Positions 34,105 through 42,290 of a stretch of DNA of 64,000 bases are shown piece after piece (the stretch's first letter is position 1; each line of letters begins with the position of its first letter). A program made the translations under genes and the position numbers. The DNA lies in NCBI GenBank assembly GCA_050946275.1, contig JBMNUM010000007.1, positions 35,679 through 99,678 of the forward strand, read 5' to 3'. The DNA comes from JBMNUM01 sp050946275 (GTDB lineage Bacteria > Actinomycetota > Coriobacteriia > Coriobacteriales > CADBOM01). The notes beneath the pieces were generated by a model. That model saw nothing but the letters and a program-made list of their open reading frames with translations, ran no database searches and was not told the DNA's origin.

Positions 34105-35223
34105 ATGGCCACAGCAAAGAAGAGCACGAAAGCGAAGGAAGAGGCCGAGAAGAAGGCCGCGGAGCCCGCTTCGGAGGTTTCGGAGAAGGCCGACAAGCCA
34201 GCCGCGAAGAAATCCACCGCGAAGAAGAGCACGACCAAGAAGACGGCTGCGGCGAAGGCCGTAGATTCCGCCGCCGAGGAGTCTCCTGCGGAGGAGAAGC
34301 CCGCGAAGAAGGCACCCGCCAAGAAGCGCACCGCGAAGAAGGCCGCCGAGCCCGCTTCGGAGGAAGCTGCTCCGGAGGAGAAGCCGGCGAAGAAGACGGC
34401 CCGCAAGACGACTAAGAAGGCCGCCGAGGAGCCTGCAGTCGAGGAAGCCCCCAAGAAGGCCCCCGCAAAGAAGCGGGCCTCGAAGAAGGCCGCTGCCGAG
34501 GAGGCGCCCGCGGCCGAGGAGGCCAAGCCCGCGAAGAAGGCCCCTGCAAAGAAGAAGGCGGCCCCGAAGAAGAAAGCCCCCGTCAAGATCGTCGAGGAGG
34601 ACGAGAACGGCAAGCACCTCATCGTCGACCCCTCGATCGAGAAGGTCGAGTACGTGGAGCAAGCGCTGGCCGATGGGGACATCCTCACGGCTCTCGTCGA
34701 GAGCCTGTGCGGCGAGGCAAGGCGCGCCCGCCAGTTCTCCGCGACCATCCTCGCCCAGATCGCTCGCGAGAAGCCGGAGGTGCTCGTCCCGAGCATCCCG
34801 AGCATCGTCGATGCGCTCCATCGTCCCGAGGCCCAGACGCGCTGGGAGGCGCTCGATGCCCTCTACGAGCTCGTCGCCCTCGACAAGAACGCCTGTGCCA
34901 AGGCGATCGACGGTGCCGAGGTGTCGCTCGACGACGAGGATAACGGGGCTGCGCGCCTCGCGGCATTCCGCTTCCTGTGCAAGCTCGGCGCAAGCGATTC
35001 GAAGCTTGCGGGGAAGGTGTGGCCGAACATCGACGGGGGAATCCAGTGGTTCCACGGTGACCCGGAGTTCCAGGAGATGCTCGACGAGCTCATCGTGTTC
35101 GCACAGGAGACGGATAACAAGACGGTGCGCAGCGAGCTCGCCGACCGCATGTCGTTTGATGCGACGAACGGCAAGGGTGCTCTCAAGCGCAAGGCGACGC
35201 AGATTGTGGAGGCCTGCAAATGA
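34105..35223 (+). CDS. Histone H1-like Lys/Ala/Pro-rich protein with C-terminal helical-repeat domain
   Basis: 372 residues. Residues 1-157 are histone-H1-like: many copies of AKK and APAKK blocks (KKAPAKKRTAKKAAEPASEE), alternating with acidic patches. Residues about 158-372 form a folded, HEAT/ARM-like helical domain (RQFSATILAQIAREKPEVLV, ARLAAFRFLCKLGASDS). The basic tail suggests DNA or RNA binding and a nucleoid role; the C-terminal domain may mediate interactions. The combination differs from HU-H1 fusions such as Hlp, as no HU fold is present. Its last 4 nt overlap mtnA. Confidence 0.75.
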   Translation: MATAKKSTKAKEEAEKKAAEPASEVSEKADKPAAKKSTAKKSTTKKTAAAKAVDSAAEESPAEEKPAKKAPAKKRTAKKAAEPASEEAAPEEKPAKKTARKTTKKAAEEPAVEEAPKKAPAKKRASKKAAAEEAPAAEEAKPAKKAPAKKKAAPKKKAPVKIVEEDENGKHLIVDPSIEKVEYVEQALADGDILTALVESLCGEARRARQFSATILAQIAREKPEVLVPSIPSIVDALHRPEAQTRWEALDALYELVALDKNACAKAIDGAEVSLDDEDNGAARLAAFRFLCKLGASDSKLAGKVWPNIDGGIQWFHGDPEFQEMLDELIVFAQETDNKTVRSELADRMSFDATNGKGALKRKATQIVEACK

Positions 35224-36455
35224 GCGAGATCTCGAATGTGATGGACGATACCGTCCGCGATTGCACGAGGGCTATCCCGCGGACGATTTCGTGGGACGCC
35301 GATGAATCGGCGGTGCGCCTGATCGACCAGCGGCTTCTGCCCCTGCGCTGCGAGGAGATGCTGTGCCGGACGCACGACGAGATGGTCGAGGCCATCAAGA
35401 CGTTGGCGCTGCGCGGTGCTCCCGCGATCGGCGTGGGCGGTGCCCTCTCCCTGGCCGTATGGTCGGAAAACGAATCCAAGGAGGAGACGGTCCCCGCATA
35501 TCTCGACGCCCTGGATGCGGTCGGCGATGTCGTCGGCAACGCGCGTCCGACCGCCGTCAACCTGAGCTGGGCGGTGAAGCGCTGCATCGCCCACGTCAAG
35601 GAGGTCGCAGGCCAGCCGGGTGCCGATGTCGCGCAGCTGAAGGAGTCCCTCCTCTCCCTTGCGCTGGAGATGCAAGCCGAGGACGAGGCCACGAACCGCC
35701 TCATCGGTGCTCACGGCGCCGAGGTGCTCGCACCCGGTTCGCGCATCATGACGCACTGCAACGCCGGCTCGCTGGCGACCGTCTTCTTCGGAACGGCGCT
35801 CGGCGTGATCTTCACGGCCTTCGACCGCGGCCTGGTCGAGCATGTGTATCCGTGCGAGACCCGTCCCGTCAACCAGGGCGGCAGGCTCACGGCATGGGAG
35901 CTCATGCAGGCGGGCATTCCGTCGACCCTCATATGCGATAACATGGCCGCCACGGTCATGTCGCAGGGCAAGATCGACGCGGTTATCGTCGGTGCGGACC
36001 GAATCGCCGCCAACGGCGATACGGCCAACAAGATCGGCACCATGGGGCATGCGGTGCTGGCGCGCCACTTCGGCATCCCGTTCTACATCGCCGCTCCGTT
36101 CTCGACCATCGACTTCTCGATTGCAAGCGGTGCCGATATCGTCATCGAGCAGCGCAAGCCCGAGGAGATCCGCGGAATCTCCGTCGCTGGCCGCTTCGCC
36201 GCCGATGACGCTGCGACCGGCGAGGCCCTCGAGAGGCTCGGCGCCGCGGGCGGGGAGGTTGCATTCGATGGACCGCATCGCATGCGGGTTCTCCACGACG
36301 ACGGGGGATGGTCGTTCACGGGATGGTTCCAGAACACCCCGGTCGGGGTCGACGTGTTCAACCCGGCGTTCGACGTGACCCCCGCCGAGCTCATCACGGG
36401 CATCATCACCGAGCGCGGCGTCTTCAAGCCCGGAGAGCTTCCGCAGGGCGTCTGA
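35220..36455 (+). CDS. mtnA: S-methyl-5-thioribose-1-phosphate isomerase-like protein
   Basis: 411 residues. LALRGAPAIGVGGALSLA, RPTAVNLSWAVKRC, the catalytic Cys in THCNAGSLATVFFG, and the catalytic Asp in GADRIAANGDTANKIGT are all kept. NPAFDVTPAELITGIITERG closes the protein. Compared with typical MtnA (about 345-370) there is about 50 extra residues between EEIRG and NPAFDVTP. MtnA isomerises methylthioribose-1-P in methionine salvage; eIF2B-like relatives include ribose-1,5-bisphosphate isomerases, so substrate is likely but not certain. Start overlaps the previous gene (ATGA). Confidence 0.85.
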   Translation: MSEISNVMDDTVRDCTRAIPRTISWDADESAVRLIDQRLLPLRCEEMLCRTHDEMVEAIKTLALRGAPAIGVGGALSLAVWSENESKEETVPAYLDALDAVGDVVGNARPTAVNLSWAVKRCIAHVKEVAGQPGADVAQLKESLLSLALEMQAEDEATNRLIGAHGAEVLAPGSRIMTHCNAGSLATVFFGTALGVIFTAFDRGLVEHVYPCETRPVNQGGRLTAWELMQAGIPSTLICDNMAATVMSQGKIDAVIVGADRIAANGDTANKIGTMGHAVLARHFGIPFYIAAPFSTIDFSIASGADIVIEQRKPEEIRGISVAGRFAADDAATGEALERLGAAGGEVAFDGPHRMRVLHDDGGWSFTGWFQNTPVGVDVFNPAFDVTPAELITGIITERGVFKPGELPQGV

Positions 36456-36471
36456 CCGGCTCGTTTAAGGG

Positions 36472-36519
36472 TTTGTTCAGGTTCTGCTCAGGTTTTGTTC
36501 AATCTTTGTTCAGGTTCTG
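36472..36519 (+). repeat. Short direct repeats upstream of comF
   Basis: TTTGTTCAGGTTCTG occurs exactly at 36472-36486 and 36505-36519, with a degenerate copy (GCTCAGGTTTTGTTCAA) between. The stretch is T-rich and lies in the 136-bp gap before comF. It may be a regulator array or simple slippage. Confidence 0.6.
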
Positions 36520-36591
36520 GCCGGATGCTGTTTGGCATTCGGTCAGAATTGGTTTAGGGGCTGGAAAGGTTCGGGCGCTAGCATCTGGTGC

Positions 36592-37338
36592 ATGAGCCTG
36601 CTTCGATCCGATATCTTGCGCGGAGGCGTCCTCGGGACCGCCCGCTCCCTGCGCGACGGTTTTCTCGAGATGGCATGGCCCACCCGCTGCGTCGGGTGCG
36701 ACATGCCCGGGGAGCTCTTGTGCCCAGACTGCCGCGATGCCCTGCCCCTCATCGATCCCGCCGCCGCATGTCCGAGGTGCGGGGCGCCCCACGGATTCCT
36801 CATCTGCACCGAGTGCTGGACTCCCGAGGGGCTGGTGGAATACGCGTTCTCCCGTGCCGTCTGCGCATTGGAATTCGAGGGCGTGGCGGCCAAGATGGTC
36901 GTCGCGTTCAAGGATGGCGGCGAGCTGCGCGTGGCCAACCTCATCGCCCTTCTCATCCATCAGGCTCTTGCCGCGGCCGGCGCGGAGGATCTCGGTGCAT
37001 TGGTTCCCGTTCCCGCAACGCCCTCTGCGCTGCATCGTCGCGGGTACGACCACGTGGACCTCATCGCCCGTCCGCTCTCGGAGCTGCTGGGTATCGGGCT
37101 CAGGGACGTGCTGGTTTCGCGGGATGTCTCCGATCAGCGCGGTCTCGGCCGCGTGCAGCGCGACGCGAACATGCGCGAGGCGTTCTCCACCAGGCGCGAC
37201 TCCGAGCCTCTGCCGCGCCGCGTGCTCCTCGTCGATGACGTGTTCACGACGGGGGCGACGCTCGATGCCGCCGCCGGGGTGCTTCTGGAGGCGGGAGCGG
37301 AGGAGGTGGTTGCCGCGGCCGCTTGCCGCGTCTGGTGA
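36592..37338 (+). CDS. ComF-family phosphoribosyltransferase
   Basis: 248 residues. An N-terminal zinc module (CVGCDMPGELLCPDCRDAL, then CPRCGAPHG...CTECW) precedes a type I PRTase domain with VVAFKDGGELRVAN, RVLLVDDVFTTGATLDAA. ComFC is needed for DNA uptake and recombination in competent bacteria; in non-competent ones the role is unclear. Start ATG 36592 has no clear ribosome-binding site; upstream in-frame starts are possible. It is directly upstream of the structured RNA, a neighbourhood seen for raiA RNAs in Clostridia. Confidence 0.88.
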   Translation: MSLLRSDILRGGVLGTARSLRDGFLEMAWPTRCVGCDMPGELLCPDCRDALPLIDPAAACPRCGAPHGFLICTECWTPEGLVEYAFSRAVCALEFEGVAAKMVVAFKDGGELRVANLIALLIHQALAAAGAEDLGALVPVPATPSALHRRGYDHVDLIARPLSELLGIGLRDVLVSRDVSDQRGLGRVQRDANMREAFSTRRDSEPLPRRVLLVDDVFTTGATLDAAAGVLLEAGAEEVVAAAACRVW

Positions 37339-37390
37339 TATCGCGCGGAGATGGGGCGTTCGACCGTGGCTCATCTGCTAGACTCGTAGC

Positions 37391-37640
37391 CGTCCCTCCG
37401 GGTCTGTGGTTGCGGGCCGTCTCGACGGCTCTAGTCCAAGGCAGATGCGGTCAAAAGGATCCACGTAAGCGCGGGTTCTCGCCTGCGTGAGCACGGCGCA
37501 TTCTAGGAGTAAGTCGCACCGCCCGAGTCCATACAGAGAGCACGGAGCTCTCCGGGCGAGAGGACCAGTAGTGAGATGATTTCAGGCGAACGTCCCGGTG
37601 CGCGGGTGTGGGGTCGAAAACCAGGTCAGCCGGAGGGATG
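37391..37640 (+). ncRNA. Structured non-coding RNA, probable raiA motif
   Basis: The 452-bp gap after comF has no gene but shows a closed ~250-nt fold. An 11-bp end-to-end stem joins CGTCCCTCCGG (37391-37401) to CCGGAGGGATG (37630-37640). Inside are GCCGT-CTCG-ACGGC (37416-37429) and a two-part helix GCCCG...GAGAG-CACGGAG-CTCTC-CGGGC (37521-37557). The raiA RNA motif (Firmicutes and Actinobacteria) is known to lie near raiA/hpf and comFC, exactly the setting here (hpf at 38784). tmRNA and RNase P signatures are absent. A small CAGGT-GGG/CCC-ACCTG hairpin follows. Confidence 0.6.
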
Positions 37641-37790
37641 CCCGCAAGCCGGGTGCAGGTGGGGAATTGCCCGACCTGTCGTCCCGAGGCCCACTGCCCA
37701 TCTCATTTCCGCCGATTAGTGATAGAGTAGATACGAACCATGTAGACCGCCTTATCGGCGCAATAACAGGTCAATGATAGAGGGGAACAT

Positions 37791-38714
37791 ATGAAGAAGA
37801 ATCTTTTGGTGCGGGTCGCTGCAGTTGTGGCAGTCGTCGCCCTGTGCGCGTTTGCCGCAGGTTGCGCGCACACCACGGGGTCTAAGGAAGTCAAGGTCGA
37901 GCCGCAGGTCGCGGCGGACGCATTGGTTGCGGCGGACACGCTCACCGTCGGTATCGACTCGACGCTCTCCCCGTTCGGAGGGGAGTCCGAGGGCCAGGTC
38001 ATCGGCGTGGACGTCGATGTGGCGGCGGCTCTCGCAAGCGAGCTGGGCCTCAACCTGCAGGTCGTCGACACCGCCGGGAAGAACGCCGTGACCATGATCA
38101 ACGACGGCGAGATCGACATGGCCATGAACATCTCCCCGACGCAATCGCGCATCGCGGTGATCGGGCCCTATCTCGACAACGGCCCCGTGCTGTTCGGCAA
38201 GGATGTCATCGCGAACCTCGATGACGTCAAGGGCAAGCGCGTCGGCGCCACGACCGGCAGCCTCGCCGCCTCGACCGCGATCCAGTATTGCGGTGCCGAC
38301 AACATCGCCGAGTTCCCGTCGATCGCCGAGGCGTTCGATGCATTCGATAACGGGCAGGTCGACTACGTCGCCTCCGACGCCGTCGCGGGCGGCTATCTTG
38401 CTCTCACCTCGCACGAGGGCGTCGTCTACTCCATCTCCCTGGCGAATCCGTCCGGCACCTACATCGGCGTCGGCCAGAACAACACGGAGCTGCAGACCGC
38501 CGTCACCAACGCGCTGAAGGCCATCACGGGCAACGGTGTGCTCCAGACCGTCGCCGCGAAGTGGACCGGCGTCGACTGCGCCGAGCACATCATCATGGCG
38601 GAAGACCAGATCACCACCGCCAAGATCGAGCAGAACAAGCCGAATGACGAGCCCGTCTCCGACGATGACGACGAGGAGTCGTCGGATGAGGATGAGAGCT
38701 CCGACGAGGAATAG
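37791..38714 (+). CDS. Substrate-binding lipoprotein, family 3 (amino-acid type), orphan
   Basis: 307 residues. Lipoprotein signal MKKNLLVRVAAVVAVVALCA with lipobox AAGC (Cys25). The SBP_bac_3 core has DTLTVGIDSTLSPFGGESEG, GVDVDVAAALASELGLNLQV, MINDGEIDMAMNISPTQSR, KGKRVGATTGSLA and FDAFDNGQVDYVASDA. The last ~35 residues are Asp/Glu/Ser (DDDDEESSDEDESSDEE). No permease or ATPase gene is adjacent, so partners must be elsewhere. It sits between the raiA-like RNA and hpf. Confidence 0.88.
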   Translation: MKKNLLVRVAAVVAVVALCAFAAGCAHTTGSKEVKVEPQVAADALVAADTLTVGIDSTLSPFGGESEGQVIGVDVDVAAALASELGLNLQVVDTAGKNAVTMINDGEIDMAMNISPTQSRIAVIGPYLDNGPVLFGKDVIANLDDVKGKRVGATTGSLAASTAIQYCGADNIAEFPSIAEAFDAFDNGQVDYVASDAVAGGYLALTSHEGVVYSISLANPSGTYIGVGQNNTELQTAVTNALKAITGNGVLQTVAAKWTGVDCAEHIIMAEDQITTAKIEQNKPNDEPVSDDDDEESSDEDESSDEE

Positions 38715-38783
38715 GGTCGGTAAGAGCCGGGTGTCCAACCGGGCATCCGTTCCGGAATTTCGGGTAAAGAGAAGGAGGCCGTC

Positions 38784-39347
38784 GTGGATATTAGGATCAC
38801 AGGACGCAAGATGACCGTGAGCGATTCGCTCAAGGAATACGTCAACCAGAAGGTGGGCGCCGCGATGAAGACGTTCGACATCTCGCCGATGAAGGCCGAT
38901 GTCGTCCTCCACATGGAGAAGAATCCGGCGAACCCGAATCCGGCCGTCGCCGAGATCACGCTCGTCGCGAAGAAGCACATCATCCGCACGGAGGAGGCCG
39001 GCGAGGACATGTTCGCGGCCGTCGATATCGCCGCCGCGAAGGTCTCGCGCCAGCTGAGGAAGTACAAGACGCGCGTCATCGACAAGAAGATTCATTCCCA
39101 GAAGCCTTCCGAGACGTATGTCTCCGGCGATAGCATCGAGGCCATCGCAGACGAGATCGAGCGCAACGAGGATGTTGTGAGGGTCAAGGAGATCGAGCTT
39201 CAGCCCCTCACCCAGGAGGAGGCCCTCATCCAGCTCGACCTGCTCGGTCATGACTTCTTCCTGTATCAGGACCGCGACAGCGGCGATCCCTATGTGCTGT
39301 ATCGTCGCCATGGTGGCGGCTACGGTCTCATCAAGGCCAAGTCGTAG
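38784..39347 (+). CDS. hpf: Ribosome hibernation promoting factor, long form
   Basis: 187 residues. N-terminal RaiA/YfiA domain (MDIRITGRKMTVSDSLKEYV, VVLHMEKNPANPNP) and C-terminal dimerisation domain (VRVKEIELQPLTQEEALIQL, FFLYQDRDSGDPYVLYRRHG). Long HPF makes 100S ribosome dimers by itself. Start is GTG after AAGGAGG. Upstream is an orphan lipoprotein and then the structured RNA; a terminator follows. Confidence 0.95.
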   Translation: MDIRITGRKMTVSDSLKEYVNQKVGAAMKTFDISPMKADVVLHMEKNPANPNPAVAEITLVAKKHIIRTEEAGEDMFAAVDIAAAKVSRQLRKYKTRVIDKKIHSQKPSETYVSGDSIEAIADEIERNEDVVRVKEIELQPLTQEEALIQLDLLGHDFFLYQDRDSGDPYVLYRRHGGGYGLIKAKS

Positions 39348-39376
39348 GCACTGCGGGACAACCATCGCATTCCAAT

Positions 39377-39417
39377 CGGGTGCGCGCCGGCTCCAGCTGG
39401 CGCGCACCCGTCTATTA
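39377..39417 (+). terminator. Terminator after hpf
   Basis: A perfect 12-bp stem CGGGTGCGCGCC/GGCGCGCACCCG with a 10-nt loop, followed by TCTATTA. It isolates hpf from the next, independently promoted gene. Confidence 0.85.
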
Positions 39418-39479
39418 TCCCGGGACGGTTCTGGCCGTCCCAGAGCCGCCCCGCTTTCCGTTCGGTCACGCTTTCCCTG

Positions 39480-39508
39480 CTGACGAAATCGCTTTCAGCC
39501 CATATAAT
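39480..39508 (+). promoter_or_regulatory. Strong sigma-70-type promoter
   Basis: CTGACG (39480) and a consensus TATAAT (39503) with 17-bp spacing, right after the hpf terminator and 52 bp before the downstream gene. It is among the best-matching promoters I found by eye. Confidence 0.65.
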
Positions 39509-39560
39509 GGGGGCAGTCGTAGTTCAAATGCAGCAGTTCATCATGCCTCGAGGAGTGGTC

Positions 39561-40979
39561 ATGATGAGAAGTGGTACTCTCTTCCACAGATTCGGGTCTT
39601 TGGCCCTTGCAGCGCTTCTGGCGTTTGCCTTCATGCCCCTGGCACCCATGCAGCAGGCCCGGGGACAATCGTCCTATACCCTGATGGCGGGAACGTCATC
39701 GTTCACCACGGCGGGCATCATGCGCATCGTGCCCAAGTCGTATCCCGGTCCCTGGCAGTGCCAGGGTTATGCGCGCTGGCTCGGCGCGCAGCTCACGGGC
39801 GTGGATCCGTGTGGCCCGTCGCTCGACGGCATAGGCAACAAGGTAAAGCCGAGCGCCGGATGGACGATGTATACGAGCATCGATTCCGCCGGCGGGCTCC
39901 AGGTGGGCGACTTCATCCGCATCAAGACGCAAAAGTACGGGCATGCCGCTATCATCACGAGCGTCGGCACGGGCGCGAACCCTGTCATCCAGGTCACGGA
40001 GAAGTGGAACGACGATCCGACCATCCACAATGGCGATCTCATGGGTACCAGCACCCTGCGCACGCAGAATCAGATCAAGAGCCACGGCATCCACTACGTT
40101 CTCCGCTGGCATGGCCACGTGCATGATTACAAGACGGTTGCGAGCGCGGTTTGCACCGGCTATAACACCCATTCCATCACGAAGAGGTGCTCCTGCGGCG
40201 CAACGGTGAAGACTGCGGGGACATGCGAGTTCAAGACCTCAGGCAGCAAGCGCGTGTGCGCCACATGCGGAGCCGAGGCGCGTCCCTTCGGGTCCAACAC
40301 GCCGGTGTCGCTTCCCGAGGGTTACTACTTCATCCGCGCGAGCGCCAACGAGGGCTTCGGCCTCGATGTCGCCAAGGGAAGCTCGGCGACGGGCGCGAAC
40401 CTGCAGCTGTACAAGCGCAACAAGACGAAGGCCCAGCAGTTCCTCATCAAGAAGAACTCGAACGGGACCTACGCTCTCGTGAGCAGGATCGGATCCGACA
40501 GGCTCGTCGGCGTTGCCGGATGGAGCACCAAGAACAGCGCCAACGTGCTGATGAAGGGCTACAACCGCGTCAACAGGGACAAGCAGTGGATCATCGAGCG
40601 GACGCCCGATGGCTACTACTCGTTCCGCAACAAGTACAGCAACCTCTACCTCGACCTCAAGGGAGGTGGCGCCCCGCGCAAGGGGCAGAACGTCCAGCAG
40701 TACAAGGGCAATGGCACCGCCGCGCAGAAGTTCACGCTCACGCGGGTCTCGATTGCCGATGCCACGATTACCGGGGTCGTCGACAAGCCCTACACGGGCA
40801 AGGGAACCATCCAGCGGCCCAAGGTCGTCGTGGGCAACCGCACGCTCAAGCTGGGAAGGGATTACTACTTCGCCTACAAGAACAACGTGAATGTTGGCAA
40901 GGCGACCGTCATCGTCAAGGGCAGGGGAGACTTCTGCGGATCGGCTTCGCGTCTCTACAACGTGGTGAGGAGTCGCTGA
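39561..40979 (+). CDS. Secreted CHAP-type peptidase/amidase with ricin-type and Ig-like domains
   Basis: 472 residues. Signal peptide about 1-35 (FGSLALAALLAFAFMPLAP). A CHAP-like papain-fold domain follows with Cys67 in WQCQGYARWLG and His128 in YGHAAIITSV. About 195-245 is Cys-rich (CSCGATVKTAGTC, CATCGAE), perhaps zinc-binding. Residues about 252-395 form a ricin-type beta-trefoil (YYFIRASANEGFGLDVAKG, YYSFRNKYSNLYLDLKGGG). The end is a small Ig-like module (PYTGKGTIQRPKVVV, DYYFAYKNNVNVGKATVIVK). Likely a wall hydrolase or glycan-binding surface enzyme. AGGAG precedes ATG 39561/39564. Confidence 0.8.
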   Translation: MMRSGTLFHRFGSLALAALLAFAFMPLAPMQQARGQSSYTLMAGTSSFTTAGIMRIVPKSYPGPWQCQGYARWLGAQLTGVDPCGPSLDGIGNKVKPSAGWTMYTSIDSAGGLQVGDFIRIKTQKYGHAAIITSVGTGANPVIQVTEKWNDDPTIHNGDLMGTSTLRTQNQIKSHGIHYVLRWHGHVHDYKTVASAVCTGYNTHSITKRCSCGATVKTAGTCEFKTSGSKRVCATCGAEARPFGSNTPVSLPEGYYFIRASANEGFGLDVAKGSSATGANLQLYKRNKTKAQQFLIKKNSNGTYALVSRIGSDRLVGVAGWSTKNSANVLMKGYNRVNRDKQWIIERTPDGYYSFRNKYSNLYLDLKGGGAPRKGQNVQQYKGNGTAAQKFTLTRVSIADATITGVVDKPYTGKGTIQRPKVVVGNRTLKLGRDYYFAYKNNVNVGKATVIVKGRGDFCGSASRLYNVVRSR

Positions 40980-41101
40980 CGGTGATGGTTCGATGGATGG
41001 GTTCGGCATGCAAAGAGGATGAGTGGGGGATTGGTTAAAGCCTGCCATCATAAAGTGGGCTCCCGTATAGAGAAAAAGGCAGAATAGACGGTAAAAACGC
41101 A

Positions 41102-41137
41102 ATATAGCGTGGTATCCTAACTAGGAAGTCGCTATAT
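41102..41137. promoter_or_regulatory. AT-rich two-part hairpin upstream of the DivIC-like gene
   Basis: ATATAGCG (41102-41109) pairs with CGCTATAT (41130-41137), and inside TCCT pairs with AGGA around loop AACT. It lies 43 bp upstream of the start codon in a notably AT-rich intergenic segment. There is no T-run, so an operator or leader structure is more likely than a terminator. Confidence 0.45.
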
Positions 41138-41180
41138 CTAGAATTAATACGCCACACATAGCAGACAAGGATTGAGCCGT

Positions 41181-42290
41181 TTGGCAGTGAGACCGAAGAA
41201 GAGTGCTTCAGTGAGAAGTCGTTATGCGACGCTGGAGACTCATATTCTCAAAAATCAAGATTCGGAGCGCTCGCACCCCGATGACCTGTTCGTCATCTCG
41301 GGTAATCCCGCGGGCGATCGCCGCGTCGGCAGCGGAGTGACCCCGCAGGCGACGCGCGGGTCCGACTCGCTCTACACCCCGGTTTCCAGCGGCGGTTTCT
41401 CGGATAATTCGTATGCGACCCGGGCGCGCTCGTCGTCGAGCACTCCCGCATTCAGCTCGTTCACGAGCACGCTCGACCGCTCCGGCACCTCGAAATCGCG
41501 CAGCTCGAGCTCCTCGACCCGCAGTATGCATCACACGCGCGTCGAGGCCCAGCCTCGCGACATGTGGGGAAACCCCGCTTTCCTCGATGACCTCGAGGTG
41601 CGGCGGAACCAGTCCAGGGACAAGGGAGGCTCCCGACGGTCGAAGGGCACGCCCTCATCTTCGGGCAAGCGCAGGAGCTCGGGTACGGCAAGTCGCTCCG
41701 GTTCGTCGCGACGCGCCTCGTCGACTGCCTCGGGCACCCGTTCCGCCGCGCGTGGCCAGTCCTCGCGGAGCTCGGCTCGCCAGTCGTCCTATTCGCGCCA
41801 CGAGTATGCGCGCGAGCGTCGGTCCAACAATCTGGTGTCCGCGCTCGCACTGCCGCGCCCCCGCATCTTCGATAGGCTGACGGTTCGCTCGGCGCGCATC
41901 ATCGCGATCGTCGTGGTCGTGGCCGCGCTCGCGCTGATGATCTACCCTGCGGCTCGCGAGCTCTTCATCTCGCAGCGCGACCTCGAGCGTGCGAACATCG
42001 AGCTCACCGAGGTCAACAACCGCAACCAGCAGATCCAGGATGACATCAACACCATCAAGACCGACGAGGGCGTCGAGAGCTACGTGCGCGAGCAGTTCGG
42101 CTGGGTGAAGGAGGGGGAGACCGCCGTCACCGTGACGGGAGTTCCCTCGACATCCGAATCCGAGAGCCTGCTCATGCCGGAGGATGTGAACGCGAGCGAG
42201 GTCAAGCCGAAGTCGAACATCTTCACGGGGGCCCCTGAGCACCTTCTTCATGGCCGGCGACTAGGCGGCCCATGCGCAGGGCGGTCATAG
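41181..42290 (+). CDS. Septum formation initiator (DivIC/FtsB-like) with long Ser/Arg-rich N-terminus
   Basis: 369 residues. Residues 1 to about 235 are cytoplasmic, Ser/Arg-rich and probably disordered. A membrane helix follows (IIAIVVVVAALALMIYPAA), then a coiled coil (DLERANIELTEVNNRNQQIQ) and YVREQFGWVKEGETAV, the DivIC/FtsB signature. These bitopic proteins link FtsL/FtsQ in the divisome. Normal length is ~100-130, so the N-terminus is an unusual ~200-residue addition. Start TTG 41181 has AAGGA at 9 nt; TTG 41172 would have none. It overlaps ppx by 19 nt. Confidence 0.82.
   Translation: MAVRPKKSASVRSRYATLETHILKNQDSERSHPDDLFVISGNPAGDRRVGSGVTPQATRGSDSLYTPVSSGGFSDNSYATRARSSSSTPAFSSFTSTLDRSGTSKSRSSSSSTRSMHHTRVEAQPRDMWGNPAFLDDLEVRRNQSRDKGGSRRSKGTPSSSGKRRSSGTASRSGSSRRASSTASGTRSAARGQSSRSSARQSSYSRHEYARERRSNNLVSALALPRPRIFDRLTVRSARIIAIVVVVAALALMIYPAARELFISQRDLERANIELTEVNNRNQQIQDDINTIKTDEGVESYVREQFGWVKEGETAVTVTGVPSTSESESLLMPEDVNASEVKPKSNIFTGAPEHLLHGRRLGGPCAGRS

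Noticed and set aside
36592..36600. Stronger alternative starts for comF
   Set aside because: Upstream in-frame codons run through the repeat region without a better ribosome-binding site, so ATG 36592 is kept with low certainty.
37391..37640. tmRNA or RNase P RNA
   Set aside because: There is no tRNA-like CCA end or tag reading frame, and none of the conserved RNase P P4 sequences. The comF/hpf neighbourhood fits raiA better.
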